Positions 25,877 to 34,442 of a stretch of 64,000 nt of DNA are shown in pieces. Origin of the DNA: Nocardia salmonicida NBRC 13393. Its GTDB lineage: Bacteria; Actinomycetota; Actinomycetes; Mycobacteriales; Mycobacteriaceae. The stretch is from positions 248,001-312,000 of the forward strand of contig NZ_BDBR01000004.1 of NCBI RefSeq assembly GCF_001613085.1. Reading direction: 5' to 3'. The notes under the pieces are model-generated. The model had not been told where the DNA came from. It searched no databases and saw only the letters and a program-made list of their open reading frames with translations. Made by a program: the position numbers and the translations under genes. Numbering within the stretch: the first letter of the stretch is position 1; each line of letters opens with the position of its first letter.

Positions 25877-26656
25877 TTACGGCTGCTCCGGGTTCGCCGC
25901 CATCGCCCGTACCCGGCCCAGCACATCCGGGTAGCGACGCAGGTGTGCGCCGCCGTTGAGATCGATCGCCGCTCCGGTCATCCAACTCGCGCGGTCGGAG
26001 GCGAGGAAGGCGACCGCTTCGGCGATCTCCTCCGGTCGTCCGCTGCGGCCGAGCGGAGTGTTGTCCAGGTACTCCTCGGTCAGCCCCGGCACCATCGAGA
26101 TTCCGGCGACCAGTGGGGTGTCGACCAGGCCGGGAGAGATCGCGTTGACGCGAATGCCACGCTCGGCCAGTTCCAGCGCGGCGACCTCGACCAGCATGAG
26201 CACGCCGGCTTTGGCCGAGCAGTAGGAGGCCATACCTGTCCCTGGTTGGCGACCGTTGAGTGAGGCGATGCAGATGATGCTGCCGCCCTCGGTGATGTGG
26301 CGACCCGCGTGTTTGAGGACCAGGAAGGTTCCGGTCAGGCAGACATCGATGGTGGTCCGCCAGTGCGCCAGGTCGAGTTCGGTGATCGCGCCCGGAATCG
26401 AGAGCCCGGCACAGTTCACCACGGTATGCACACTGTGCGCGGACTCGAATCCTGTCGCCACCGAGTCCTCGTCGGTGACATCCATTCCGATCGCCGTGAC
26501 ATCGCCGCCGAGCAGCGCCGCGGCGTCACGGGCCGCACCTTCGTCGATGTCGGCGATGATCACCTGGTACCCGTCGGCTGCCAAGGTGCGTGCGGTTGCC
26601 AGGCCGATTCCGGACGCACCGCCGATCACCAGTGCTGAACGTCGATCGCCGGTCAT
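25877..26656 (-). CDS. Short-chain dehydrogenase/reductase
   Basis: A 259-residue classical SDR: GGASGIGLATA (cofactor loop), ADID (NAD-type Asp), NCAGLS, ASLNGRQPGTGMASYCSAKAG with Ser/Tyr/Lys, and ISPGLVDTPL. The Asp after beta-2 suggests NAD over NADP. The start at 26656 follows GGAGGGA and overlaps the stop of the hydrolase (ATGA). It is the third gene of the monooxygenase-hydrolase-SDR operon and may dehydrogenate the alcohol released by ester cleavage. Confidence 0.92.
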   Translation of the reverse strand: MTGDRRSALVIGGASGIGLATARTLAADGYQVIIADIDEGAARDAAALLGGDVTAIGMDVTDEDSVATGFESAHSVHTVVNCAGLSIPGAITELDLAHWRTTIDVCLTGTFLVLKHAGRHITEGGSIICIASLNGRQPGTGMASYCSAKAGVLMLVEVAALELAERGIRVNAISPGLVDTPLVAGISMVPGLTEEYLDNTPLGRSGRPEEIAEAVAFLASDRASWMTGAAIDLNGGAHLRRYPDVLGRVRAMAANPEQP

Positions 26657-27606
26657 GCTGTTCCCTCCGTAATCCGAACCTGGCTGTGCGCTGCGTCGAG
26701 CAGATGTCGTCGTAGGAAATGCGCCTGGTGGGCGACGGCGGTCTCGAACCACTGGTTGCCCGCGAAGAGATCGAAATGGTCGCACGGGTAGTGCCTGACC
26801 TCGGCGCGGGCCTTGAACGCCGCCTTGGCCGCGGCGTGTGGGGGCGCGGCGCGGTCGAAATCGGCGATCTGCACGAGGACAGCGGCGGTGATGCGGTCCG
26901 CGTGCCGATCGGCCCGATAGCCGCCGAGCTCGAGTCCGACGGCGGCGTCGACTTTGTTGCGCCAGGTCGGCCCGGCCAACGCGGTGTAGGACTCGAAATA
27001 GCCCGCGGCGGTCAAGGCGGCCCGCTCGCCGGGTTTGCCGACCAGCGGCATCATGATCGGCGAGCCGCCCAGGCGCCCCGCGATCGCGCTGCGCACACCG
27101 GTCATCGCGGAGCGGGTGACCGCGCCGACGCCCACTTGCCTCAGGGCGTTGCGACCCGCTGAGATGCCGTCGATCATGGGCGCCATCGCGATCACCGCGC
27201 GGATGTCGGTCCGCTCGGCGGCCACGCTCAACACGTGGCCCGCGGACTGGGAGATGCCCCACAACACTGTCCGCGCCGGATCGACGCCGGGCTGCGCGAT
27301 CGCCGCGGCGATCGCGGCGTGATAGTCCTGGACCTGAGCGGCCATCGAAACCCGTTGGCGCGGTTGACCTTCGGACGCGCCGAAGCCGCGGTAATCGAAA
27401 GCCAGAACGGCCAGGCCGGAGTCGGCGAGGTGCTGCGCGAACGGAGCGAGACCGGAATCCTTGGTGCCGCCGAATCCGTGCGCCATGACCACGACGGGCG
27501 AGCCGGTCGGCCCGGTGAGAGAACTGTCCGATGCCGGAGAAAAGAACCAGGCATCGCAGGTGGTTCCCTGGGAGAGAAAGGAGATCTGCCGGTACTCGTC
27601 GGTCAT
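26653..27606 (-). CDS. Alpha/beta hydrolase
   Basis: A 317-residue cytoplasmic hydrolase. AHGFGGTKDSGLAPF is the oxyanion region, FDYRGFGASEGQPRQ a family stretch, WGISQSAGH the nucleophile elbow (Ser in GISQS, with Ser in place of the second Gly), and CDHFDLF the catalytic His. It resembles the dienelactone/acetyl-xylan-esterase-like group seen beside Baeyer-Villiger enzymes. Its start overlaps the monooxygenase stop by four bases. Hydrolysis of the ester or lactone made by that enzyme is a reasonable inference. Confidence 0.9.
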   Translation of the reverse strand: MTDEYRQISFLSQGTTCDAWFFSPASDSSLTGPTGSPVVVMAHGFGGTKDSGLAPFAQHLADSGLAVLAFDYRGFGASEGQPRQRVSMAAQVQDYHAAIAAAIAQPGVDPARTVLWGISQSAGHVLSVAAERTDIRAVIAMAPMIDGISAGRNALRQVGVGAVTRSAMTGVRSAIAGRLGGSPIMMPLVGKPGERAALTAAGYFESYTALAGPTWRNKVDAAVGLELGGYRADRHADRITAAVLVQIADFDRAAPPHAAAKAAFKARAEVRHYPCDHFDLFAGNQWFETAVAHQAHFLRRHLLDAAHSQVRITEGTA

Positions 27607-28980
27607 CGGGGCGCTCCTACGGTCGTGGTGTCGGTATCGGCCACCCGGGCCCACGGCGGCGGTCCGTGGACCCGGGCCCGTTCCGCTCCCGCCGGTAGTT
27701 CTCGTGTCCGCATATCGTGTTCGTAGAGGAAGTAGTCGACCTGCTGGGTGTGGCGGGGACGGTCGAGCATGTGCCCGGTGTAGCGCTGCTGATCGGCGAC
27801 GATCACCTCGCGCATCCGCTGTGGCTCGGGCAGCCGGTACCGTCCGACCGCGTACGCCCCGACCAGCCGCGCCTGGGATTCCACGAAGGGGAACAGGGTG
27901 GGCGTCGACTGGGCGAATCCGGCGAAGACCAGGTCGTCGATGCCCGGCACGAACATCCGCTTGTAGAGATCGATCCGATTGTCGGGTGCGCTGAGGAACT
28001 CCGGATCGAAGAACGGGAAGGTGATGTTGTAGCCGGTGGCATAGATGACGATGTCGAAATCGTCGCTGGTGCCGTCGGTGAAGTGCACCGTGTGCCCATC
28101 GAACCGCGCGATATCGGGTTTCGGGATCACATCACCGGATCCCAGGCGCAACGGGAGTTCGACCGATTGGGTCGGATGTGCCTCGAAGAACTTGTGATTG
28201 GGCGTCGGTAGGCCGTAGCTCTCCGGGCGTCCCGAGATGAGCGGCTGGCCCCATTGCGCGATCTTGCGCTGCCACGAGTACGGGATGTGGGGGCTGGTCC
28301 GGTAGTACTTGTCCGCCGGTCGGCCCGCGATGTATTTGGGCACGATCCACCCGCCGGAGCGGGTCGACAGAGTCAGGGTGTTGCCCAGGGCTTTCGACGA
28401 CAGTTCCACGGCGATATCGGCCGCGCTGTTGCCGAGACCGACCACGAGAATCCGCTGGTTCGAGAAGTCCATCGGTGTGCGTAGGTCGACGTACTGGTGC
28501 GCGTGCAGGGTGGCGCCCGCGAACTCGCCGGGAAACTGGGGATACCGCGGATCCCAGTGGTGTCCGTTCGCGGACGAGCAGATCGAAATACCGCGTCCCG
28601 GTGCGTTGGGTGCCCAGCTCCCAGCCACCGTCGGGCAGGCGGCGCGCGTGTTCGACGCCGTTCTCGAATTCGATGTGCTCGGTCAGCTCGAAGGCGGTGC
28701 TGTAATCGTCGAGGTACTGCTTGATCTGCGTGTGGTGCGGGAAGTCCGGGTAGTGCTCGGGCATGGGGAAATCCCGGAACGACAGCTGATGTTTCGAGGT
28801 GTCGATGTGCAGCGACCGATAGGCACTGCTGTGCCCGTTCGGATTGCCGAAGGCCCAATTGCCGCCCACCCGGTCCGAGGACTCGAAGCAGGTATAGGGC
28901 ATGCCGTAGTCGTTGAGCATCTTTCCCGCGGTGAGGCCGCTGATACCGGCGCCGATGACCGCGGTCCGCGGTTGATACAT
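27603..28980 (-). pseudogene. Flavin-containing monooxygenase, interrupted by one frameshift
   Basis: From 28980 (GGAGGG eight bases upstream) the frame encodes an FMO N-terminus with GAGISG (10-15), SSDRVGGNW and the usual FMO strands up to RYFDLLV. It then shifts near 28571. The continuation ANGHHWDPRYPQFPG, VVGLGNSAADIAVEL (NADPH site) and YATGYNITFPFF runs to 27603. Two missing bases (or one extra) separate the parts. With the repair it is a normal ~459-residue FMO/Baeyer-Villiger-like enzyme. The coupled downstream genes are intact, which favours a recent lesion or sequencing error. Confidence 0.8.
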
Positions 28981-29004
28981 ATCCCGATCCCTCCGAGCCG
29001 ATCC

Positions 29005-29030
29005 GTAGACAGATTCGCAAGAGTGTCTAC
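29005..29030. promoter_or_regulatory. GTAGACA-N12-TGTCTAC operator between tetR and monooxygenase
   Basis: Exact 7-base inverted arms with a 12-base spacer lie in the 149-base divergent promoter region. The location fits binding by the adjacent TetR protein with control in both directions. A near-copy is found before the acyl-CoA ligase at 21973. Confidence 0.7.
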
Positions 29031-29129
29031 TCGCAGTTGTCACATTCTCAGATCTGTCCACTGCTTGCTAGGGTTTCGAGAAACCCGATGTCGTTCCCGC
29101 GTGAACGACGACCATGGAAGGCGAGGAGC

Positions 29130-29735
29130 GTGACCGAAGCCCCGACGGCGACGGTCGTGGATCGGTTACTCCACGCCGCACAGAAGTTGTTGGCAACCAA
29201 GGGAATCCGGGCCACGACGGTGAGCGAGGTCGCCGAGGAGGCCGGAGTCTCGCGAGCCTGGCTCTACCGGCACTTCCCCGACAAGACGACACTGCTCGGC
29301 GCGGCGCTCGTGCGGCTGACCGACGCTTTCTGGACCGATGCGCGGGGACAACTCGATGCGATCGACACCTTCGGCGAACAACTCGCGGCGGGGGTGCGCA
29401 TCGGCAGAGGGGCATACGACGATCCCGGCGCATTGCTCATTCGGCTACGAACCGACGAGCCCGAGGAATTCGCCCTGTGCACCGACGCGGGCGTTTCCGG
29501 CCTGATCCCCGATCTGGCGTCCTTCTGGCGTCCCTACGTCGAAGCCGCGGCAGCGCGGGGCGAGATTCATCCCGGTCACGACCTCGCTCAGGTCTCCGAG
29601 TGGGTGGCGCGCGTGCTGATCAGTCTGGGCACGATCCCCGGTGACACCATCGACCCCGATGACAGAGTGGCGGTGCTGCGGCACGTGCGGCGCTACATCC
29701 TTCCCGGCCTCACGGCGGATCCTGGCGATTCCTGA
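29130..29735 (+). CDS. TetR-family regulator
   Basis: A 201-residue TetR protein. The HTH is at about 25-60 (TTVSEVAEEAGVSRAWLYRH followed by FPDKTTL); the C-terminal half is a helical ligand domain. GTG 29130 is used because GGAAGG is at 8-base spacing and the HTH is then correctly placed. It is divergent from the flavin monooxygenase operon and probably binds the palindrome at 29005-29030 and its near-copy at 21973-21998, acting as regulator of this catabolic island. Confidence 0.9.
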   Translation: MTEAPTATVVDRLLHAAQKLLATKGIRATTVSEVAEEAGVSRAWLYRHFPDKTTLLGAALVRLTDAFWTDARGQLDAIDTFGEQLAAGVRIGRGAYDDPGALLIRLRTDEPEEFALCTDAGVSGLIPDLASFWRPYVEAAAARGEIHPGHDLAQVSEWVARVLISLGTIPGDTIDPDDRVAVLRHVRRYILPGLTADPGDS

Positions 29736-29771
29736 GTCCGCATGGGGCGGCCGACTTCCGATCGCATCGGA

Positions 29772-30416
29772 TCAGCGGGTGCTGACGCAGACCACGTAGC
29801 GGCGCTGGTCGTAGACGACACCGCGGTCGCCGATCGTGCAGACGTTCACATCCGTCGTGTCACGGCGGACCTCGAGGACGCGGACCCGACCGGGGATGTC
29901 GGCGGCGCAGTCCACGTGCCTGACCGCGTCACCCTCCAGGTCGAGGCATTCGCCGACGGTCCAATCGATGTCCAGGCAAACGGTCTGGTCCACGCCGCCC
30001 GGCAGCGTCCGAGGTTGTGCGCGGTCGACATCGCCCGGGCAGTGACTGCCCGTGGACGCCAATTCCGTCACGCGGTAGCGGGAGTTGGCTTCGCCGCACG
30101 CGACCTGCCGAATATCGGCCGAATTCGCATTCAAATCCACACAATCGCCGACACTGAGTTCCACCCAGGGAATCCGCGTCGCGGACTTGGTCAATGTGGA
30201 CGCGACACCGCCATAGAAATCATTATTAGTTCCCACTGGTTGAGTCGCTGAAACCTCTGTCGGCAAAGTTTCTGCGGCAGCGGCATTGCCAGGCTGTTCG
30301 GAGTCTTCCGCGGCGAACCCCACGACGACGGAAAGCGCCAGGTAGAAGGTGCCTGCCAGGGCAAACACCGCCCCCATGGACACGCCGAGTAAGGCTAGGT
30401 TTCTCCGACGCGCCAT
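29772..30416 (-). CDS. Membrane-anchored extracytoplasmic protein, LppU-like
   Basis: A 214-residue protein. An N-terminal Arg-rich segment and one hydrophobic helix (LGVSMGAVFALAGTFYLALS) anchor it in the membrane. The outside part has paired Cys-containing repeats (VGDCVDLN...VACGEANSRYRV and VGECLDLE...VDCAADIPGRVRV) ending in VVCVSTR. This pattern is that of the LppU/SCO3897 family of actinobacterial envelope proteins, whose function is unknown. No lipobox is seen, so it is probably a single-pass protein. Confidence 0.75.
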   Translation of the reverse strand: MARRRNLALLGVSMGAVFALAGTFYLALSVVVGFAAEDSEQPGNAAAAETLPTEVSATQPVGTNNDFYGGVASTLTKSATRIPWVELSVGDCVDLNANSADIRQVACGEANSRYRVTELASTGSHCPGDVDRAQPRTLPGGVDQTVCLDIDWTVGECLDLEGDAVRHVDCAADIPGRVRVLEVRRDTTDVNVCTIGDRGVVYDQRRYVVCVSTR

Positions 30417-30690
30417 CTGCGTTGTCCCTACTCATCCGCTGGACGTCCCCGACAGACGTCCCACTCGCTGACAGTTCTTACACGGCACACTCGAACGTGT
30501 CTAATTGTGAATCTACGTCTTTTAACAATGAGAAATCCTGGTCCGCTGCCCAATTCGGCAGGGTTAACCAACGGCCGGAAAAGGGTGCTAGGGTCTGCCC
30601 GATCTCTCTGGCGGACAACATGGTTCGTGCCCCTACAGGAGCACGCCGTTCTGCCGCGCAATTATTCGTGATGCGTAAAGGAATTCCCTG

Positions 30691-31299
30691 ATGAAGCTCG
30701 GTTACCTCCCCGCTGCCACGCTCCTTGTCGGCGCCACCGTCTGGATCAGTGCGGGAACCACCGCCGCGCAGCCGGTCGCACCGACCCCCCAGGCCACCAC
30801 GTCCGGAGTCGACCAGTCCGTGCGCTACGAGGCCACCCTCACCGAGTTCTCCCGGGTGCTGACCACCACCGTCGCCGGCGGCACCTTTGCCACCACGGAC
30901 GACAACACCGCGGTGACCCTCGTCGCCGACTCCGGCGCCGTCGTCACCCGTATCCCGCTCATCTATCAGATCTCCGGCAAGGAGATGCGGGTGGCGCAGA
31001 CGATCTCCGACGACGGCCACCACCTCGTCCTCGCCCCGCAGGCGCGCACCGCCGAGATCGGCGAGATGCAGGCCATCAGCCCCATGTCGCAGCTGTCGAA
31101 CGAGATCAACCGCAACGTGGTCGGCGTCGTCGCGGGCGGCATCCTCGGCGGCCTCATCGGCACAGTCCTCGGCTTCGGTTTCCTCAGCATCATCACCGGC
31201 CCTGTCGGCCTGGTCCTCGGCGCTATCGCCGGCGGTTACGCCATGGGCGGACAGCCCTTCCTCGACGCCGTCACCGCGGCCGTCAGCGGCCAGCCCTGA
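30691..31299 (+). CDS. Secreted/membrane protein of Nocardia type
   Basis: A 202-residue protein with a signal peptide (MKLGYLPAATLLVGATVW, cleavage near TTAAQP). An extracytoplasmic beta-rich domain follows (VRYEATLTEFSRVLTTTVAG to LVLAPQ). The C-terminal segment has two Gly-rich hydrophobic helices (VVGVVAGGILGGLIGTVLGF and GPVGLVLGAIAGGYAMGG). It resembles a family of paralogous secreted proteins common in Nocardia (DUF8020-like, from memory). AAAGGA precedes ATG 30691. Function is unknown, possibly envelope-related. Confidence 0.75.
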   Translation: MKLGYLPAATLLVGATVWISAGTTAAQPVAPTPQATTSGVDQSVRYEATLTEFSRVLTTTVAGGTFATTDDNTAVTLVADSGAVVTRIPLIYQISGKEMRVAQTISDDGHHLVLAPQARTAEIGEMQAISPMSQLSNEINRNVVGVVAGGILGGLIGTVLGFGFLSIITGPVGLVLGAIAGGYAMGGQPFLDAVTAAVSGQP

Positions 31300-31310
31300 C
31301 CCACTGATGC

Positions 31311-31339
31311 GCCCGGCCGCGGCATTCCCGCGGCCGGGC
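31311..31339. terminator. Bidirectional terminator
   Basis: Exact 12-base GC-rich arms (31311-31322 and 31328-31339) around a five-base loop lie between two convergent genes (ends at 31299 and 31347). Confidence 0.85.
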
Positions 31340-31346
31340 GGTCCGA

Positions 31347-32255
31347 TCAGCCGAAGTAGGCCGCGTAGTCGCCGAATGGAACCTGGCCGGTCGGGCTCGC
31401 ATTGATGGCCTCGACGACCTGCGCGGGTATCGGAGCCCAGTAGGCCGGCATCTCGGCCGCCAGGGCCGGGTTCAAGATGTAGATCAGGGCGAAGTTCACA
31501 ATCCACAGCGGCGGTGCCATCGACATGCCGACCACGGTGCTCACGCCCCCCTTGGTGTTGGGCACCAGTTGAGCCTCGCCCGAAATCTGCTGTGCCGCGA
31601 AGCCGTAGGCAGCTTGCACCGTGTAGGCCGACCGGTAGAGCGCGGCCAGGGTTCGAACCGCACCGTTGTCGCGCAACCAGGTGCCGACGTAACCGCCGGG
31701 CGCGAGCAAGGTGTTCACCTGCCTGGTCGGCGCGTCCGTGTTGGCCGGGCTCTCCAATAGCCCACCGGGGTTCACATACAGTCCGTAGCTGCCCAGCACC
31801 GAGGGCGTGCTCTGCCCGTCGACCTCGGAATAGAGTGGGTTGCCGACCGTATTGGTGAGGATCTCGACGCAGGCGACGATCACCTCGGCCGCCTCGCGGC
31901 TGCCGCCGACACCGCCGCCGGTGCTGAGGTCGCGATACTGCTGCTCGGTCAGCGCGTCGGTTCTGTCGAGACCTATCTGACCGGCGATCGTGTCGGCCCG
32001 GGCCTGACCGAGCGGCTGGTTGAGCTGCTCCGGACTCGTCATCAGCGGCGGTGCCACGTATTCGTAGGCGGGCGCACCGGCGAAGGGGATAGCGAATCCG
32101 GTGTCCGAGGGGTTTGCCATGGGTTGCCCGGAGACGGTCTGAGTGGGCGTCAAGGAGAGCAGGCACGCACCGATCAGTGCCGATACCGAGAGGGCTCCGC
32201 GGCGGGCGAACGATCCACGCCGACGCCCCGAGCTCACTGTCCAAGTGTTGGCCAT
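31347..32255 (-). CDS. Secreted protein of unknown function
   Basis: A 302-residue protein with a long signal sequence: an Arg-rich n-region (SSGRRRGSFARRG), the hydrophobic LSVSALIGACLLSL, and cleavage around VSGQPM. The mature part has no motif I know. Features include AEVIVACVEILTNTVGNPLY, two aromatic-rich patches, and a hydrophobic segment near the end (PPLWIVNFALIYILNPALAA). It may be exported by Tat or Sec; the RRGxF-like sequence is suggestive of Tat. It is convergent with the secreted gene at 30691, which may point to a shared envelope role. Confidence 0.7.
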   Translation of the reverse strand: MANTWTVSSGRRRGSFARRGALSVSALIGACLLSLTPTQTVSGQPMANPSDTGFAIPFAGAPAYEYVAPPLMTSPEQLNQPLGQARADTIAGQIGLDRTDALTEQQYRDLSTGGGVGGSREAAEVIVACVEILTNTVGNPLYSEVDGQSTPSVLGSYGLYVNPGGLLESPANTDAPTRQVNTLLAPGGYVGTWLRDNGAVRTLAALYRSAYTVQAAYGFAAQQISGEAQLVPNTKGGVSTVVGMSMAPPLWIVNFALIYILNPALAAEMPAYWAPIPAQVVEAINASPTGQVPFGDYAAYFG

Positions 32256-32586
32256 AGCCGACCTCTCAGAACACTGTCGTAGGAGGTAACACCGGTTTCC
32301 GAATAAGTCAAAGCCGTGTCCGGCACCGTGTCAAGCCCGCACCGCTTCACGAGGGACGTGCGCGCATCCCTCTGATCGGACCGTCGGACCAGCTCCCCCA
32401 CCTGACATCGACATCCCATTGCCGAGAATTTGCCTTCGATACTTCGGCCTGAGCTTGTCGAGAATCCGACCCACGTGGGTTTCACGGTCTGTTCGGCGAG
32501 TGTGGGAGTGTCGGCGATCAGCGCTGCCAACCAGGCCCGATCATCTCGCCGCCTCCGTAGGTCTACGCGGAGGCGGCGAAATCGAA
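32256..32586. other. Intergenic region with terminator
   Basis: These 331 bases hold the promoter region of the secreted-protein gene on the minus strand and, at the far end, the hairpin after the P450 gene. No gene is seen. Confidence 0.6.
32546..32579. terminator. Terminator of the P450 gene
   Basis: A long hairpin lies just past the P450 stop on the minus strand. The arms 32546-32560 and 32563-32579 pair over 15 bases with a two-base bulge and a tight two-base loop. Confidence 0.75.
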
Positions 32587-33810
32587 CTAGTAGGCGTGCA
32601 GATACACCGGAACAGTCGCGTGTCCGTTGGAGATGAAGCTCGGTACCGGCGCCAACTCGGCCTGGCTGGTGGCCAGGCGCATCTGTGGAAACCGATCGAA
32701 CAGCGCGGGCAGCGCAACGGCCGCTTCCAGACGGGCCAGTGATGCGCCGATGCAGTGGTGCGCCCCGTAGCCGAACGCGAGGTGCTGCTCGCGGGTGGCG
32801 CGGGTGGGGTCGAACTCTGCGGTGTCGGCGCCGTGCACTTTCGGGTCACGGCTTGCGCCGGCGTAGGAGGCCAAGATGGCCTCGCCCTTGGCGATCCGAT
32901 ACTCCCCGGCGATGTCGATATCCTCGACCGCGTACCGCAGGGGCAGGTGTGCCACCGGTGCCTGGAAGCGCAGTGTCTCCTCGACCACGTCTGTCCACGA
33001 CACCCGACCGGCTGCTACCGCGGCGCGCTGCTCGGGATGGGTGAGCAGGGCGACGATCGCTTGGTCGAGCAAATTGACCGTGGTCTCGTGGCCGGCGTTG
33101 ATGACCAGCATCAAGGTGTCGACGAGCTCCTTCTCGGACAGCTGAGAGTCGTCCTCGTCGCGCGTGGCGATCAGCACGCTGGTGACGTCGTCACCGGGAT
33201 GCGCACGCCGGTAGGCAACGAGTTCGCCGACCAATCCATACATTTCGAGATAGTTGGCCTGCGCCTGCTCGGCGGTGAACGAGCCGTCGAAGAACCCGTC
33301 CACGCACTTGTGCAGCGCAGGCCCGAAACCTTCGGGGACACCGACCAATTCGGTGATGACCCGGATCGGAACCGGGTAGGCGAAGCCGTCGCGCAGGTCT
33401 ACCGGCTCGCCGACAGGGGCGGCCGCCAGTGCGTCGAGCAGGTACTCGGTGATCTCGGCGATCCGCGGACGCAGCGCGGTACTGCGGCGATGACTGAAAG
33501 CCGGGGCGACCAGGCGGCGCAGCCTGCGGTGATCGGCGCCGTAGGCGGTGAACATGCTGTCTACGGCCACCCATGGCAGCAAGGGCCACGCCTCGGTGAT
33601 CTCGCCGTTGATGAACGACATCCAGTGCTGTCTGGGGTCTTTCGACACCCGAGGATCGGCGAGCAGGCTCCGGAGTACGGCCTGATCGGTGACCGACCAG
33701 GCGGGCACGCCGCCAGGCAGCTCGACCAGCGCCACCGGGCCACGCTGCTGAATGCGCGCCGACTCACCTTGGATGTCGGCACCGGTCGTATCCAGCACGA
33801 TCGGTTCCAT
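32587..33810 (-). CDS. Cytochrome P450
   Basis: A 407-residue class I bacterial P450 (CYP107/105-like). The oxygen-binding I-helix motif is AGHETT (about 240), the K-helix ExxR is in EETLRF, and the haem-binding loop FGYGAHHCIGASLAR has the ligand Cys at about residue 353. It is cytoplasmic, needs a ferredoxin and reductase (fprB in this window could serve) and hydroxylates an unknown substrate. The start at 33810 follows GAGGAG. It is transcribed alone. Confidence 0.93.
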   Translation of the reverse strand: MEPIVLDTTGADIQGESARIQQRGPVALVELPGGVPAWSVTDQAVLRSLLADPRVSKDPRQHWMSFINGEITEAWPLLPWVAVDSMFTAYGADHRRLRRLVAPAFSHRRSTALRPRIAEITEYLLDALAAAPVGEPVDLRDGFAYPVPIRVITELVGVPEGFGPALHKCVDGFFDGSFTAEQAQANYLEMYGLVGELVAYRRAHPGDDVTSVLIATRDEDDSQLSEKELVDTLMLVINAGHETTVNLLDQAIVALLTHPEQRAAVAAGRVSWTDVVEETLRFQAPVAHLPLRYAVEDIDIAGEYRIAKGEAILASYAGASRDPKVHGADTAEFDPTRATREQHLAFGYGAHHCIGASLARLEAAVALPALFDRFPQMRLATSQAELAPVPSFISNGHATVPVYLHAY

Positions 33811-34091
33811 GACGATCTCCTCAATACCAGGGTTCGCGGCCCGTGATCGACAGTGCCGCAAACAGTTTCGACCACGTGTGGTTAAAAACCTACCCCGGGG
33901 CCGGGCCGTCGATGGGACGAATAGGACGGTGGCTCCGACGCCTCCCCCACCCCGACGCCTCGAGGCCGGATGGACCTCTCACCGACGGTGGAGTCAGGGA
34001 GTTCCCTGATGTAGTTTTCCGGGCTTACGCCGGATGTCATCGACTCGGAGCCTGCCTACCGTCTACTGCAGAACCTCAGAATCTCGCCTCG

Positions 34092-34388
34092 ATGCTCTCG
34101 TTGGTCTCAGGACTGTTCCTGCGGTCGGCGCTGTATCTGTGGCTGCGGTGGACGATTCTGTTCGATGATCGCGCGCTGCACACAGTCGACGAATTGCACC
34201 GCACGGCACAGGAAATCGAGGTCGCGCACACAGTGCGTGTGGTGCTGGGAGCACTCACCGCACTGTTCGCCGTGGTCGCGGCACTGCGCATATACCGCGA
34301 CCGGATTCTGCTCGGCGTCGAGTCGACGACAGCGGCCACACAGTCGAAGGACCCGCGTTCGGAAAGCACCCAAGGCTTGGTCACCTGA
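34092..34388 (+). CDS. Small membrane protein, hypothetical
   Basis: A 98-residue protein with two hydrophobic helices (LVSGLFLRSALYLWLRWTIL and VRVVLGALTALFAVVAALRI) flanking a charged loop, and a polar Ser/Thr-rich tail. No family is recognised. No clear ribosome site precedes ATG 34092; the frame is open from 33843 but the upstream part looks noncoding. A hairpin follows. Confidence 0.45.
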   Translation: MLSLVSGLFLRSALYLWLRWTILFDDRALHTVDELHRTAQEIEVAHTVRVVLGALTALFAVVAALRIYRDRILLGVESTTAATQSKDPRSESTQGLVT

Positions 34389-34396
34389 CGCGGTCA

Positions 34397-34432
34397 CCGT
34401 CGCCGGGCGCACACGGTGGCGCTCGGCGACGG
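34397..34432. terminator. Terminator between convergent genes
   Basis: Nine-base exact arms CCGTCGCCG and CGGCGACGG (34397-34405, 34424-34432) lie between the small membrane gene and the acyl-CoA dehydrogenase, with a short T run downstream on the plus strand. Confidence 0.55.
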
Positions 34433-34442
34433 GACTGCTTTT

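Noticed and set aside
30478..32244. Long open minus-strand frame (588 codons) across two secreted-protein genes
   Set aside because: It is Arg/Gly/Asp-rich with no motifs, and it lies antisense to one clear signal-peptide gene and out of frame with another. GC-rich codon bias keeps the frame open.
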